A DNA stretch of 64,000 bases. Origin: Henricia sp. BOLD:AAB3569 (lineage: Eukaryota; Echinodermata; Asteroidea; Spinulosida; Echinasteridae). The position numbers and the translations under genes are program-made. How positions within the stretch are numbered: position 1 is the stretch's first letter; every line of letters starts with the position of its first letter. The DNA is taken from positions 1,054,001 through 1,118,000 of the forward strand of contig JBBELK010000009.1 in assembly GCA_037783545.1 (NCBI GenBank), written 5' to 3'. The notes below the pieces were generated by a model. The model made no database searches and was not told the DNA's origin. It was given only the letters and a program-made list of their open reading frames with translations. Shown in pieces: positions 33,201 to 40,790 of this stretch.

Positions 33201-36200
33201 TTTTACGGTACTCTGTGACATTTTGTTGGTGTCCTTGTTAACGAATGTTTTACAGTGCATATGGTTACGCTCTCTATGAAATAGCCAAAGGCCCATTGTA
33301 TCATTCGCAATGACCCAATTTTGTTTTTCATGAGTTGACAAGAAAAACCTTACTCAAAGTGTTGATAGCAATGGTAACAAACACCATTAATTTATTTCCG
33401 TCCAAAATGTTATTTCATGCTGGAAATTGACAACCGAAGGTGGTTTTCTAAAATTACCATTCACTTGTACACAAAATCCATATATAGATTTTCAAGGTTT
33501 TCTGAAGCATTCATGCATCTAAGTAGCTAAAATTTCTTCAGGCTAGCTTACCAACATTCTTCCTTAGATATGTTACACTCTTATTCCACGAATCTGTAAA
33601 AAGTTTTATCTTGAAAATTATACATAGGGCTGATCAGTTGTTAAGAAGCACCAAGAAATTGGACCCAAGAGACAAAGGGCAGACTATAGACCTTATGCAT
33701 GGCGGCCATGATAGAGGGCAGGTTGATGATGTTACAATAGACCCACAAAGTGCCTACTCGTGCATGACGCACTGTGACAATGTGACTGCTCTCTATCATG
33801 GCCGCCGTGCATTAGGTCTATACATGCCAAGGAAATGGAGAATAATTACATTGTCCAATTGGTTCTGAGAAGTAACTTCATCTTGGCCAGGAGGCAGTTG
33901 GGAAGCCTGCTGAAGGGTTGGTGTACGGGCAGCTCGGAGTGGTTCCTGTGGACTATGGCGAGGTCGACTGTGACTTCCCAAACCGCCTGGGTGGTTTTCC
34001 CTCCGTGTGTCCATCTCGAGTCTGCTGAGTTCTAGGGCTTGCTAAAATTTAAAAAATACAAGAAAAAAGTTTTACTTCTTTTCGCAATAATGAAAACAAT
34101 TTGCATACCGTTTCAAAAATTGTTTTATTAGCACTTCATGGTAGGCCTATATCGACATTGCAACTGGTAGCGCGCTCATCGACAGCAACGGATCAGTTAC
34201 GCAACTAGTGGCAACTGGGAGCATCCAGCCATGCCTACATTTCCAGAGCGCACACATCGACACGGCAATTCGGGATTTTTCCAGTTGCCAGTAGTTGCAA
34301 GTGCGCGTATATCAACCTTTTTAAGCAACTAGCTTCTAGTTGCCGGAAACACCAGTTGCCACTAGTTGCTTCCAGTTGCAATGTCGATTCACGCTAGACT
34401 TTAAAGTGGCCAGCAATAGACTACTAAAGTGAACAAGTAACTGGGTCTAAACATTCGCTGGCAATCGGAGACATCCATTGGTAAAGCACAGGAAAATTGT
34501 TCACTGGTTTTAGTGTTGATCCAGTAACCTCTGCAACACACAAACTAAGACATTTTTACATCACCATTTCGTCATTGGCATGCTCCGTGGTCGAATGGTT
34601 AAGACGTCTGCCTAGTATGCAGGAGGACGTAGGTTCGAGTCCCACCCAAGCAGGCTTATAGTTTTTAGTGTGTTCTCGGGAAACGCACTTGGGTCTTTCC
34701 ACAGTAATGGGGTACATTTGAAAAATAAGTCAATAATTACTTTCAGATGTCTTTAGTTATCCCAAAATTAAGGAAATTTCCTTGTACTGTTCTCAGCCCA
34801 AAAAGGTAAGAAAGTGTTGCCACAACATGCAATTTTAAAAATCTTGTGTACAAATTTTCCTATTACGTATGTAACGTGGACAGACCATTTTGTGACATTT
34901 TTTTCTGTCGTAATAGGAAAATTTGTGCAGGGGGTTTTCAGAAATGTATGTTGTAGGACTATTTTTCTTACTCCTTCGTGCAAAAGTTATTTCCTCAGTT
35001 TAGCTGGATAATTTAAAGATAAAATTAGGACATTTGAACTGAACTGGGACCTAAGATCTTGTATGTCACAGAAATGTACCCTATTACTGTGGAAAGACCC
35101 ACTTAGTATATAGTGTATACCACGTCGTGAATGGGCAAAAGAAAGTTGTTTTCATGGGAATTCCCATAAATATTTATAGTGTTAATTTCCAATTGTAGCT
35201 TACTGTAACTATATGCACCCAAACCCCAAAAGCATAAAATGAAAGAGAACAAGCATAACAGAAACACTCACTTGTATTTCATCTTCCTCTTGTTGTCTCA
35301 AAAGTTCCTCTTCCGTTACTGAATAAAATTATTTACACAGTTTAAAGGTAGAATACATGATTGGTATCTCGAGGAATCAGAAATGTTCACAGATTTACAC
35401 ATAACTTACACAATATAAACACGATGACGGTAGAAAACTTCCCCTGAAATGGTTTTGTCTGAAGTGCTATAGTCTTTGAGAAATAAGCAGAACAATTATT
35501 TTGCGTCTCGCGAGACGTAAATTCATTTTGCCCCAAAACCATCTCGCCCTAGATCACTTCACCCTGCATCACTTCGCCCTGAAGCACTTCACCCAAAGGC
35601 CATTTCGCCCCAAAACCACTTCCTCCAAACACTACCTCGCCCAAATGCCACTTCGCCTCAAAACAACTTCGTGAAAAGTAGTATTTCGGGGGATCTTGAA
35701 AAATACTACGCTCTGTAGAACTGTGAAAATGTTGACAACTTTGGAGCGCCTTCTAGAAGCACATTAAATCAACAATATCTTAAAATGCACAGAAGATTGG
35801 ATCACAATTCACTAACACTTTGTAGGTAAATGTGGATAGGTGGTTGTCTAGTGGATAGCGCGTCGGACTTTCGATCAAGAAGTCCATGATTCGAAGCCTG
35901 GTTATTGCACCGCGTTGTGTCCTTAGACAAGACACTTCACTCCACGTTGTCTCTCTCTACCCAGGTGTATAAATGGGTACCAGTAAATACGGTTGGAGAA
36001 ACCCAACTAGTTGCTGGGGGTAAACCTGCGATGGGCTGGCATCCTATCCAGGAGAAGTAGCAATGCTCCTAGTCACTCTATGCCACAGAAACTGGGGACG
36101 AGTACCTACCGTATGAGCCAGATGGGCTCGTACAAACGACTTGGGGAAGACACATAAATATAACTGCCGGTACCGACTGCATTACCGGTGGTTTTTAGCG

Positions 36201-38306
36201 GTCCCGCCTGCACTAAGTGAGCTGTTCTCGAGCGGTACCGCAGCAGTACCGCTGTCGGTACTGGCAGTTAGATTTGTGTGTCTTCCCTTACCTTGTAGGT
36301 AAATACATATGAAAAGGTCATGATCTCCCAAACTCCATACCTCTTTGAACTGATTGTCGTTTTTGCTGAGCCTTGGTTTCAGTTCGCTGTTCATTTTGGT
36401 GCCCTCGCTGTGAGCTGCCAGCGGTGCTCCCGTTGTTGGGTGCTGGGTTCGAGGCATGGGGTATTGATATGAGCGTCACAAACTCCTGAAGGGTAAAAAA
36501 CATTGCTACAAAAATTGAAGACCTTTTTCAAAAAGTTAGAGTTAGGGCAACTAATATAGCGACTTGAAAAAAAAAATCACAATTTATTTTTTGAGTTAAA
36601 ACCATTTTTACACAACAGACAAGTTGGAACAGATATCAAAAATACTTTTGTTGCAAAAATTCATCAAGCGGTTCCTATTTTATGCTTGTTAAAATATGTC
36701 AAATTTACGTGCGGAATCGTCAATGAAAATGAATAGACAGCAACTTCAAAAATTGTGATGTGATGCAAAGCGCCCTCCTTGGCACGAAGCATGTTATTTT
36801 TCTTGGTTAGTCTTAAATTCAAGCATTACATATTTTTATCTTGTCCTTCAAGAGCAGACTGACTGTAAACAGGGCGCCATCAACTGACAATAAACAGCGG
36901 TGCTAAGTAGAGCATGATGAGGGCACTATAGGCGCGGGCTTTGTTATGCCTATAGTCATGCCTGTATTGGTGTCTTGAATCAAGACTAGGTAGTTGACGG
37001 CGCCTGCCAACTGCCGATTTTGGTGATATTTTGGGGCGGAAAATCTCACCACTGCACAGGTTGATTTGCGTGATATTTGGCACAAATACAAAGAAAACCA
37101 GCCCCAATAGGCCTGTACCAAAAAGAAATCAGCCTGGCATATTAAATAACAGAAACTAAAGGCAGCATGATTTACAGTGCAATTTTACGCAGCTGTCCAT
37201 CAAGCTTGCAAACTTCGGTTACGGATTGGACCAATAATAGTGTCACGTCTTTGTGGCTGATGATGTCACAGATTTCCAAGTCCTTACATTTAACCCAACA
37301 TGTCAATCGACGAGTTGACTAGGAAAACCTTCCTCAAATGTAACGCGCGCAGATTGTAAACACAGTGCATGCATGTGTGATACATGTACTCGGTAATGCT
37401 GGCCGTGTCCGCATCGGCGATTGGCTGCTATTTAAAGCATACAGGGGAATCCGTTCCATTCACGTTGGAGTAAATAATATTCACTGTGGATTAAATAAGA
37501 TCGTCGCCGGAAATTTTGGTAGGAATGGGACAGTCATAAGGAACAGAACTTCTGGAAAGTATAGAAATCGTTTCTTTTCGGCATAACATGACCAAATGGA
37601 TTAAATTACATCAAAATGAATCGGGCATGTGTTAGCTGAATGCAACAGCCTCCTTACTTCACAGATTTGCGTGGATTTCCTCAGGGCATTGTAACGACAC
37701 TTAGTAGAGTGGAAATTCCCCCGAGATCCCAGGATGATTAGGTAGAAGTTTAATAAGAACTAGTTTCGAGGATGAAAATTTGGTTTACATTTAATATGAC
37801 ACGTGTCTAATTTCAAGACGTAACCATATAATTCATTAATACTATGTTTTGTAATTGAAGCAATTTATCTCATTATTGAGAATTTCTAAACTATTTGGCT
37901 CCATTCATGATCACACTGAGCCTTTTAACAGGTTAACGAGCATAAATTTGACACTCGTCGCTTTGAAGAAAAAAATTTGTTGGAAACTAATGAACTGACA
38001 CATGACTGAAAACAGAATCACCAAAAATTTGGTGCCTAAGTTGAATCTGCGGGTCAAGTGTGTCGTTTTACTCTAAATTCTCTGTTTTATTAAAGTTACG
38101 CGCGTCAAATTTACACACGTCGACACGTGAAAAAGCTCAGTGTGAATCCAGCTGTAACTCACATCATCGCTGTCGCTTTGGAGAGCATCACTCGGCTCAG
38201 CAGTTTGTTTTTTTGCATGTCCAATTCTACGTGATCGTCTTGTGACTTTATTCTCGTCAGCATTGCTAGTGTCAGCAAATGCTAAGGCCACTTTCCTTTT
38301 GCCCAT
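18075..38306 (-). CDS. UIMC1: UIMC1/RAP80 ortholog, BRCA1-A complex ubiquitin-binding subunit
   Basis: Modelled as 15 exons plus a 4-nt microexon, about 1405 residues. RAP80 is nuclear; it binds SUMO and K63-linked ubiquitin at DNA breaks and recruits Abraxas, BRCC36 and BRCA1. Seen here in order: Lys/Arg-rich N-terminus; acidic stretch plus FVTLISI (SIM-like, about 46-56); a ubiquitin-interacting motif at about 107-122 with core Ala114 and Ser118. A block HPFYAPLNVNKHAYTKVIYQ then GWGKPV (about 365-393) matches the Abraxas-interacting region. A long acidic Ser-rich region follows. Then a C2HC finger (Cys1017, Cys1020, His1032, Cys1036), a second finger missing its last Cys, and the conserved tail SESPIRSF...LIDFKNQF with a basic GRGRGRKRKR end. 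It is about twice human length, mainly from the 2-kb exon. Only one canonical UIM is seen where vertebrates have two. Phases close only with the microexon. Confidence 0.9.
19070..19262. mobile_element. Inverted-ended element, family L copy 1
   Basis: Ends GAGAAGTTGATCAGAATT and GATCAACTTCTCAATTC are inverted copies. The right part TGTCTCATATGTTTTGCACA is shared with 39175-39230, 41176-41215 and 58620-58687. Inside the UIMC1 last intron. Confidence 0.65.
19378..19605 (-). CDS. UIMC1: UIMC1 second zinc-finger exon
   Basis: The acceptor is TTTGTTGCTGCAG. Encodes ELCFICHKRIPKSLYAEHVQ then QELDRSEMD, the counterpart of RAP80's second C2HC finger, with Glu where the last Cys is expected. The donor GTAATG at 19377-19376 gives phase 2 and joins in frame to the last exon. 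An upstream donor GTAACA (after 19458) would be out of frame with that exon. Confidence 0.8.
19682..19763 (-). repeat. tRNA-like sequence (pseudo-tRNA or SINE head)
   Basis: Minus strand reads GCCTTATAGCTCAGCTGG, then TAGAGC, an anticodon-like region and GGTTCAAATCCTGATAAGGC. The acceptor stem pairs (GCCTTAT/ATAAGGC), but the anticodon stem pairs poorly, so it is more likely a tRNA-derived repeat than a working gene. Confidence 0.55.
20756..21286. mobile_element. Longer TTAA element related to family A
   Basis: Ends TTAAAGATGAAGGCTCGTC and GACAAGCCTGCGTCTTTAA, with inverted subterminal ACCCTCTGGGACCGTAAGAG matching the left-arm complement. About 530 bp, no transposase frame. It may be a longer relative of the 135-bp family A MITEs. 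Confidence 0.75.
21341..21520 (-). CDS. UIMC1: UIMC1 180-nt exon
   Basis: The acceptor is CATATTTTAG. Encodes PISIPDEEESSESFSESADH through IRERKRTRVPDQPAKRQKLA. Acidic then basic (bipartite NLS-like). Donor GTAATT, phase 2. Confidence 0.78.
22507..22549 (-). CDS. UIMC1: UIMC1 43-nt exon
   Basis: The acceptor is TTATTCGTAG. Encodes VAPKKKIMESPVGK, with an NLS-like PKKK. Donor GTAAGT, phase 2. Confidence 0.75.
22668..22998 (+). repeat. Interspersed repeat family K copy (UIMC1 intron)
   Basis: About 330 bp nearly identical to 33288-33622 in the same orientation; shared GTTGATAGCAATGGTAACAA and TTTTCAAGGTTTTCTGAAGC. Diverged relatives at 21540-21810 and 17280-17450. Lies immediately upstream (gene sense) of other UIMC1 introns; class unknown. 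Confidence 0.75.
23159..23238 (-). CDS. UIMC1: UIMC1 80-nt exon
   Basis: The acceptor is GTTTTTCCAG. Encodes DLKENDAEQKSAPTLKLRAA, then VKGVQA. Donor GTAAGT, phase 1. Phases fit both neighbours. Confidence 0.75.
23287..23335 (-). repeat. Partial tRNA-like sequence
   Basis: Minus strand reads TGGTTCAGCTGGTAGAGC and ATCTGCCCGGTATGTCAG, matching the head of the other tRNA-like repeats; the T arm is absent. Confidence 0.5.
23460..23720. mobile_element. Inverted-ended element with G-rich core
   Basis: The left part GTCCAAAGTTGTCAACATTT and right part CCGTGAAAATGTTGAC are inverted relative to each other. Core 23505-23575 is G-rich (GGAGGTGGGGGGGTGGGG). A fragment of the same element recurs at 35695-35745. 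Confidence 0.55.
24270..24545 (-). mobile_element. tRNA-derived SINE, 5'-truncated
   Basis: Minus-strand copy ending in (AAT)n (plus-strand TTA repeat 24270-24298). Body as in 45281-45620. Its truncated 5' end lies about 26 bp from a UIMC1 splice donor. Confidence 0.8.
24571..24775 (-). CDS. UIMC1: UIMC1 exon with VPHPP repeats
   Basis: The acceptor is TTGTCTTACAG. Encodes EPSLP, then tandem VPHPP units, then KEKAASLKARLLRDYRRLDN and a Ser/Thr-rich end. Donor GTAAGG, phase 2. A SINE ends about 26 bp past the donor. Confidence 0.82.
24824..25330. mobile_element. Family C palindromic element with dense GCAACT/AGTTGC words
   Basis: Ends AAGCCTAGCGTACATTGACC and ATCGATGTACGCTAGGCTT with TTAA at the right and a mutated TTAA at the left. 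About 30 GCAACTG-type or complementary words fill both arms, as expected for subterminal protein-binding repeats. Other copies: 34148-34405, 41671-41815 (partial), 46609-47102. No transposase frame. Confidence 0.8.
25527..25697 (+). repeat. Interspersed repeat, family I copy 2
   Basis: Matches 5323-5520 (AATCCCAGAGATTAGGACAC, GCGGTACGGAGTCCAACCTG). In a UIMC1 intron, antisense to the gene. Confidence 0.7.
25994..28055 (-). CDS. UIMC1: UIMC1 giant exon (Abraxas-binding block to first zinc finger)
   Basis: 2062 nt. The acceptor is TTATTCAACAG. Starts SFQRKHPFYAPLNVNKHAYT, then KVIYQLIQAYCSKF and RIGWGKPVV, the block matching the Abraxas-interacting region of RAP80. A long low-complexity acidic/Ser region follows, including a 13-residue unit repeated in tandem (SEDSERFVDSRK). 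It ends with the C2HC finger CPLCGVKYHMDLIERHASGC. Donor GTAGGG, phase 1. It is the strongest single coding signal in this gene. Confidence 0.93.
28160..28700 (-). mobile_element. 3' fragment of a CR1/Jockey-type LINE reverse transcriptase
   Basis: Minus-strand frames encode SSRLDFCNSLLYHLPSSQIA, QNCAARVVTR, ITPVLHSLHWLPVVQRIEFK and, after a frame break, GDRSFLHAGPFLWNKLPQTI and FKSALKTHMF. This is the typical C-terminal end of non-LTR reverse transcriptases of this group. It is 5'-truncated, frameshifted and therefore dead. Inserted in the UIMC1 intron upstream of the giant exon, same orientation as the gene. Confidence 0.88.
28722..29211. mobile_element. Full-length palindromic MITE, TA-flanked
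   Basis: About 486 bp; ends AACTCCTCAAAAAAAGTTCG and complement, with arms pairing along most of their length (AGTCAAGTTTGACTGACGAT, CATCCCCCAATTG). Flanked by TA on both sides, compatible with a Tc1/mariner-type target duplication. No open frame. Confidence 0.85.
29284..29287 (-). CDS. UIMC1: Candidate 4-nt microexon of UIMC1
   Basis: On the minus strand, after a long pyrimidine tract (TTCCTTTTTCCCCCCACCC), the first AG is CCCTACAG. It is followed by GAAG and then GTACAG. Using GAAG as an exon converts phase 2 to phase 0 and adds Arg-Lys before SFQRKHPFY. Inference from phase only; another small exon elsewhere in 28056-29939 could do the same. Confidence 0.35.
29636..29718 (-). repeat. tRNA-like sequence with duplicated flank
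   Basis: Minus strand reads GTGTGGTCTAGTGGGTATAC and GGTTATGGGTTCGAGCCCC, i.e. A- and B-box-like promoter elements. The adjacent ACCACACGTGCTCCCC is duplicated (29700 and 29719). Likely a tRNA-derived SINE remnant. Confidence 0.6.
29940..30075 (-). CDS. UIMC1: UIMC1 exon 8
   Basis: The acceptor is TTTTGTCCAG. Encodes an acidic/Ser-rich segment (EDDDRGSETEEEVDV, a Ser run, SSDSESLEVQLLVDTR). Donor GTGATA, phase 2, which does not match the phase 0 start of the next large exon, so a short exon must intervene. Confidence 0.75.
31573..31709 (-). CDS. UIMC1: UIMC1 exon 7
   Basis: The acceptor is AATCTGTACAG. Encodes VSQNSRPVQSKLGKWLTKDQ to SSLDQLDE. Donor GTAGGG, phase 1. The phase match with exons 6 and 8 supports it. 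Confidence 0.78.
31790..32060. mobile_element. Family F palindromic element copy 1
   Basis: Ends GAGTCTTTCCACGGTAAAGG and CCTTTACCGTGGAAAGACTC. Internal hairpin of CCGTCCCGGTTACGAGCG. Relatives at 34689-35102, 44334-44552 and 54873-55527. In a UIMC1 intron. Confidence 0.8.
32127..32185 (-). CDS. UIMC1: UIMC1 exon 6
   Basis: The acceptor is TTCTCTCCCAG. Encodes GHKRKRNEYQDSLGQDTVD, with an NLS-like KRKR. Donor GTAAGT, phase 2. Confidence 0.75.
32287..32728. mobile_element. Family D element copy 2
   Basis: TTAA-flanked; ends AGATAGTATACATGATTGG and CCAATCATGTATATTGCCT. Internal GGGCGAAATGG and GGACGAAGTG words as in 17499-17972. In the UIMC1 intron between exons 5 and 6. Confidence 0.8.
32783..32995 (-). 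CDS. UIMC1: UIMC1 exon 5
   Basis: The acceptor is TTCTCCACAG. Encodes AENMSNSSSETVEDSSRPPS through FTEWQEAMPSADWDDPS to IPNVK; acidic, probably disordered. Donor GTAAAA, phase 0. Confidence 0.8.
33288..33622 (+). repeat. Interspersed repeat family K copy
   Basis: Close copy of 22668-22998, with small indels (one extra GGTGGTTTTCTAAAA-like segment). In a UIMC1 intron. Confidence 0.75.
33685..33823. mobile_element. MITE family E copy 2, 26 bp from UIMC1 exon 4
   Basis: Ends TATAGACCTTATGCATGGCG and CGTGCATTAGGTCTATA; the GGCGGCCATGATAGAG arm pairs with CTCTATCATGGCCGCC. Shares GATGTTACAATAGACCCACA with 9234-9383. Confidence 0.8.
33850..34041 (-). CDS. UIMC1: UIMC1 exon 4 (second half of UIM)
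   Basis: The acceptor is AAATTTTAG. Begins QALELSRLEMDTR, completing the UIM across the exon junction, then a Pro/Gln/Arg-rich linker to SQNQLDN. Donor GTAATT, phase 0. A family E MITE lies about 26 bp beyond the donor. Confidence 0.87.
34148..34405. mobile_element. Family C element copy 2 (short)
   Basis: About 258 bp, from ATATCGACATTGCAACTGG to TTGCAATGTCGATTCACGC. Dense CAGTTGC/GCAACTG words as in 24824-25330 but internally deleted. Confidence 0.75.
34581..34654 (+). tRNA. tRNA-like sequence (Thr-AGT-like), probably pseudogene
   Basis: Has a D-arm-like GTGGTCGAATGGTTAAGAC, a paired anticodon stem (TCTGC/GCAGG) with a seven-base loop whose anticodon would be AGT, and a T arm GTAGGTTCGAGTCCCAC. 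The acceptor stem pairs only partly, so a functional gene is doubtful; the neighbouring DNA is repeats. Confidence 0.4.
34689..35102. mobile_element. Family F palindromic element copy 2
   Basis: Ends GGGTCTTTCCACAGTAATGG and CTATTACTGTGGAAAGACCC. Inner arms TGTGTACAAATTTTCCTATT and AATAGGAAAATTTGTGCA pair. About 415 bp, no open frame. Confidence 0.85.
35272..35318 (-). CDS. UIMC1: UIMC1 exon 3 (first half of UIM)
   Basis: A 47-nt exon encoding VTEEELLRQQEEDEIQ. The acceptor TTTTATTCAG is preceded, only about 24 bp upstream, by the TTAA end of a family D transposon. Donor GTGAGT, phase 0. Confidence 0.85.
35342..35690. mobile_element. Family D element copy 3, truncated, next to UIMC1 exon 3
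   Basis: The left end TTAAAGGTAGAATACATGAT is intact and inverted relative to copies 1 and 2. Many CACTTCGCCC words; the far end is lost. The intact end is about 24 bp from the exon 3 splice acceptor. Confidence 0.78.
35826..36138 (+). mobile_element. tRNA-derived SINE (long body)
   Basis: A head with GTGGTTGTCTAGTGGATAGC and ATGATTCGAAGCCTGG (A/B boxes) is followed by TGTGTCCTTAGACAAGACAC, CCAGGTGTATAAATGGGTAC, CCCAACTAGTTGCTGGGGGT and GATGGGCTGGCATCCTATCC. This body type is widespread in marine invertebrate genomes. In the UIMC1 intron between exons 2 and 3. Confidence 0.8.
36142..36289. mobile_element. Hairpin MITE with ends GGGGAAGACACATAAAT
   Basis: Arms GACACATAAATATAACTGCC and GGCAGTTAGATTTGTGTGTC pair, with an internal GGTACCG-rich palindrome. 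It follows the SINE directly and ends about 52 bp from UIMC1 exon 2. Confidence 0.8.
36341..36485 (-). CDS. UIMC1: UIMC1 exon 2 (SIM-like)
   Basis: The acceptor is TACCCTTCAG. Encodes EFVTLISIPHASNPAPNNGS, then a Gln/Arg-rich segment ending QSVQR. With the acidic end of exon 1 the FVTLISI core resembles a SUMO-interacting motif. Donor GTATGG, phase 1. Confidence 0.75.
38163..38306 (-). CDS. UIMC1: UIMC1 exon 1
   Basis: ATG at 38306 in good context (AAAATGG). Encodes MGKRKVALAFADTSNADENK, a basic stretch KVTRRSRRIGHAKK, then acidic DALQSDSDD. Donor GTGAGT, phase 0. Confidence 0.8.
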
Positions 38307-38619
38307 TTTTTAAGAACATAGGCCTAGGCCGTGAAGCTAGTCCCTCTCCTCTCTGACTGTCTTGAGGGATAACCAAACAAACAAGTTATTGGTTTGAGTT
38401 AACCCAGTGGCAAGATTACTATATGCACGGATACCAAGAATTTGCCTTGTTAATATTATGACATATTCTGTCGGTCGCCGCAACGTCACTTCCGGTAGGG
38501 CTGGAGTGAAGGCAACGTACGGTACCGGTGTGCCCATGGTGACAAGCGAAGGAACAACTTGAGGAGTCATGACATGGTGGGAAGAGTTGAGAAGTTGATC
38601 AGAATTTTCTTTGGTATTT

Positions 38620-38935
38620 TTTCCGTATACATTGAACAACGAAATTACTTCCTGGAATCAACAGATCATCAAATTTTAAGATATATTGAATTCCCACTTG
38701 CACTTTTGTCGCAAATGTTACCTTTCTGTAGACTGTAGAAAAATCACATTTTAGTTAGTGCACAAGATAACTATTCCCGCGCGCGTAGCGCGCCCTGTTG
38801 TCGCGCTTTAACGCACGAACCGCTCGCACCGTAAATGCAACATTTGCGACAAAAGTGCAAGTGGGAAGTAGGCCTATATCTTAAAATTGGATGATCTGGT
38901 AATTTCATTCAAATCTTTGTTCAATGTATAGACCT
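38620..38935. mobile_element. Family H palindromic element
   Basis: Arms CGTATACATTGAACAACGAA and TTCAAATCTTTGTTCAATG pair; inner arms CCCACTTGCACTTTTGTCGC and its complement also pair. Core rich in CGCGCG. Other copies at 40800-41145, 50455-50850 and 51355-51480. Confidence 0.75.
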
Positions 38936-39086
38936 TATCGCTAATACCGCTTGGGCAAGTTTGCACAAAAGCACAACTGTATTGTGGAAAGGAAAACGGA
39001 GCAAAGTCTGCCCCGAAAACCTTCCCACAATACATTGCTGCTTTTGTAAAAACTCACCCAAGCGGTATTTGCGATAAGGTCTATAG
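38930..39086. mobile_element. Hairpin MITE with ends TATAGACCTTATCGC
   Basis: Perfect-looking ends TATAGACCTTATCGCTAATA and TATTTGCGATAAGGTCTATA. Central ACTGTATTGTGGAAAGG pairs with CCTTCCCACAATAC. About 155 bp, inserted at the edge of the family H palindrome. Confidence 0.85.
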
Positions 39087-40193
39087 GCCTAGTATAAAAA
39101 TAGCCTATAACTTATAAGGAAAAAATACCAACATTAAAGATTTTCTTAGAATTTTTTTTTTTAAATTCGGCCAGTCTCATATGTTTTGTACACAAGGTTT
39201 GAAGCCTCGATCAACTACTCAATCCTTTCCCGTCTAGGACACACAATCAGTTGATAATATTACCACAGAAATTAGTTGAAAAAAAATCCCGCCAGTTTTG
39301 CACCAGTCAGAACATCGATCATGCTGAGCGCGCCATTATCATGTAGTGATCAACCGGAACCGTACGTGCACCGTAAAACTGATAGTGCGCCCTCACACGG
39401 CCAAGTGCGACGTGCCGTACGTTGACTCATCACGTCCACAGGGAAGACAGCAAAACGAACGCTTTTACGAACTGTGTGTGAACGCTTGTAAACGTTTACA
39501 TAAGGCAGCGCACACACGGGTGTTCATACAAAAAACGAACTAAAAAAAACGCGTATACGCGAACCGGTTGACACGTTTACCACACATCCTCGGTTTGTCC
39601 GGGTCGTCTGCACGTACGTCAGATTGTGATTGTGAACATAATCATACGGTGAGAAATGCTGCGAAATCTTAATTGTAAAGCATTTGCTTTGCAAAAAAAA
39701 TGGCACAGTGGATAACGAGGATTTGTCCCAAGGAATTTGTATATTTGTGACCTGTAAAAATGCTGGCTAACCTGCTAACTGAAACCCCAGACCCTGGACA
39801 CAACTTGACCGCAAAGTTGAACATGTCGAAGACTGAAGTTGATGAACCCGGACGGGCATGCATGCATGCCCTGTCTAGTCTGCTGACATATATGCGCACG
39901 ACGGACAACTCGAAGATCAAACCTCGTACTAGTCGTAGGCCCTACCCCATGACATGTGTAGTTTTAAACTGTTAAAATTGTTGCATTTTGTTTGATAAGG
40001 GCATTTAACCATTGAAAGTAGGCCTAGGGCCTAGTTCCCAATTTTTTTCCCCGCAATTAGGCCTAGCCCTAGGCCTAGACCATGTGTACACCCAGTGTCT
40101 GCAGAGCATGCTGAGTCGTTGGGCTTGGCCCTGTTTTTGACGATTTAATTGTTTTTAGGCCCAAACACTTTTGTCGCATATGTTGTTTTTTTA

Positions 40194-40790
40194 GGGGATG
40201 CAACTTTACCGGAAGTTCCGGTTCTGTGACCTCAAGCACGGTGAATAATAGCCCCACAAATAGGGCTGTAATTAAATAGCTTGCTTTTCAAATCTGACTT
40301 ATTACAGTCGCAAATTTGCAACTGTAATTATAATTAAGTCAGATTTGAAAAGCGAGCTATTTACAGCCCTAGGCTATTTGTAGGGCTAGGTGAAAACAAC
40401 TGCCTGCTCGCATGTTCAGTGATGTTGGTCTATCATGTCTATTGGGTCTTTCTATAAATTAGGGGTCCAATGTTGGTGTCCCCCGTTACATTTTACATCT
40501 TGTTTTTGTAAATTCAGGACACATTCTTTAAATACTTTCCATCTCAAAGAGTGAGTACATAAAGTACAATTCATACAAATGGTTTAAAAGCCATTTTAAT
40601 GATTTTTGTACGAAAAATAACACATCAGGTGTAACGGGGGACACTAAATGTCCCACTTTTGGACCCCTAATTTATAGAAACACACTATTTAATACTATTA
40701 CTAGAGCAACATGCGAGCAGGCTTTTTGTTTTCACCGTGCTCGAGGTCACAGAACTGGGACTTCCGGTGAAGTTGTGTCCCCTATAGAAA
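40194..40790. mobile_element. Palindromic element containing two nested hairpins
   Basis: Outer arms ACTTTACCGGAAGTTCCGG plus TCTGTGACCTCAAGCACGG (left) and CCGTGCTCGAGGTCACAGA plus ACTTCCGGTGAAGTT (right). Inside lie a TAGGGCTGTAA hairpin (40262-40395) and a second palindrome (40447-40685, GGTCTTTCTATAAATTAGGG and complement). A layered set of insertions. Confidence 0.8.
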
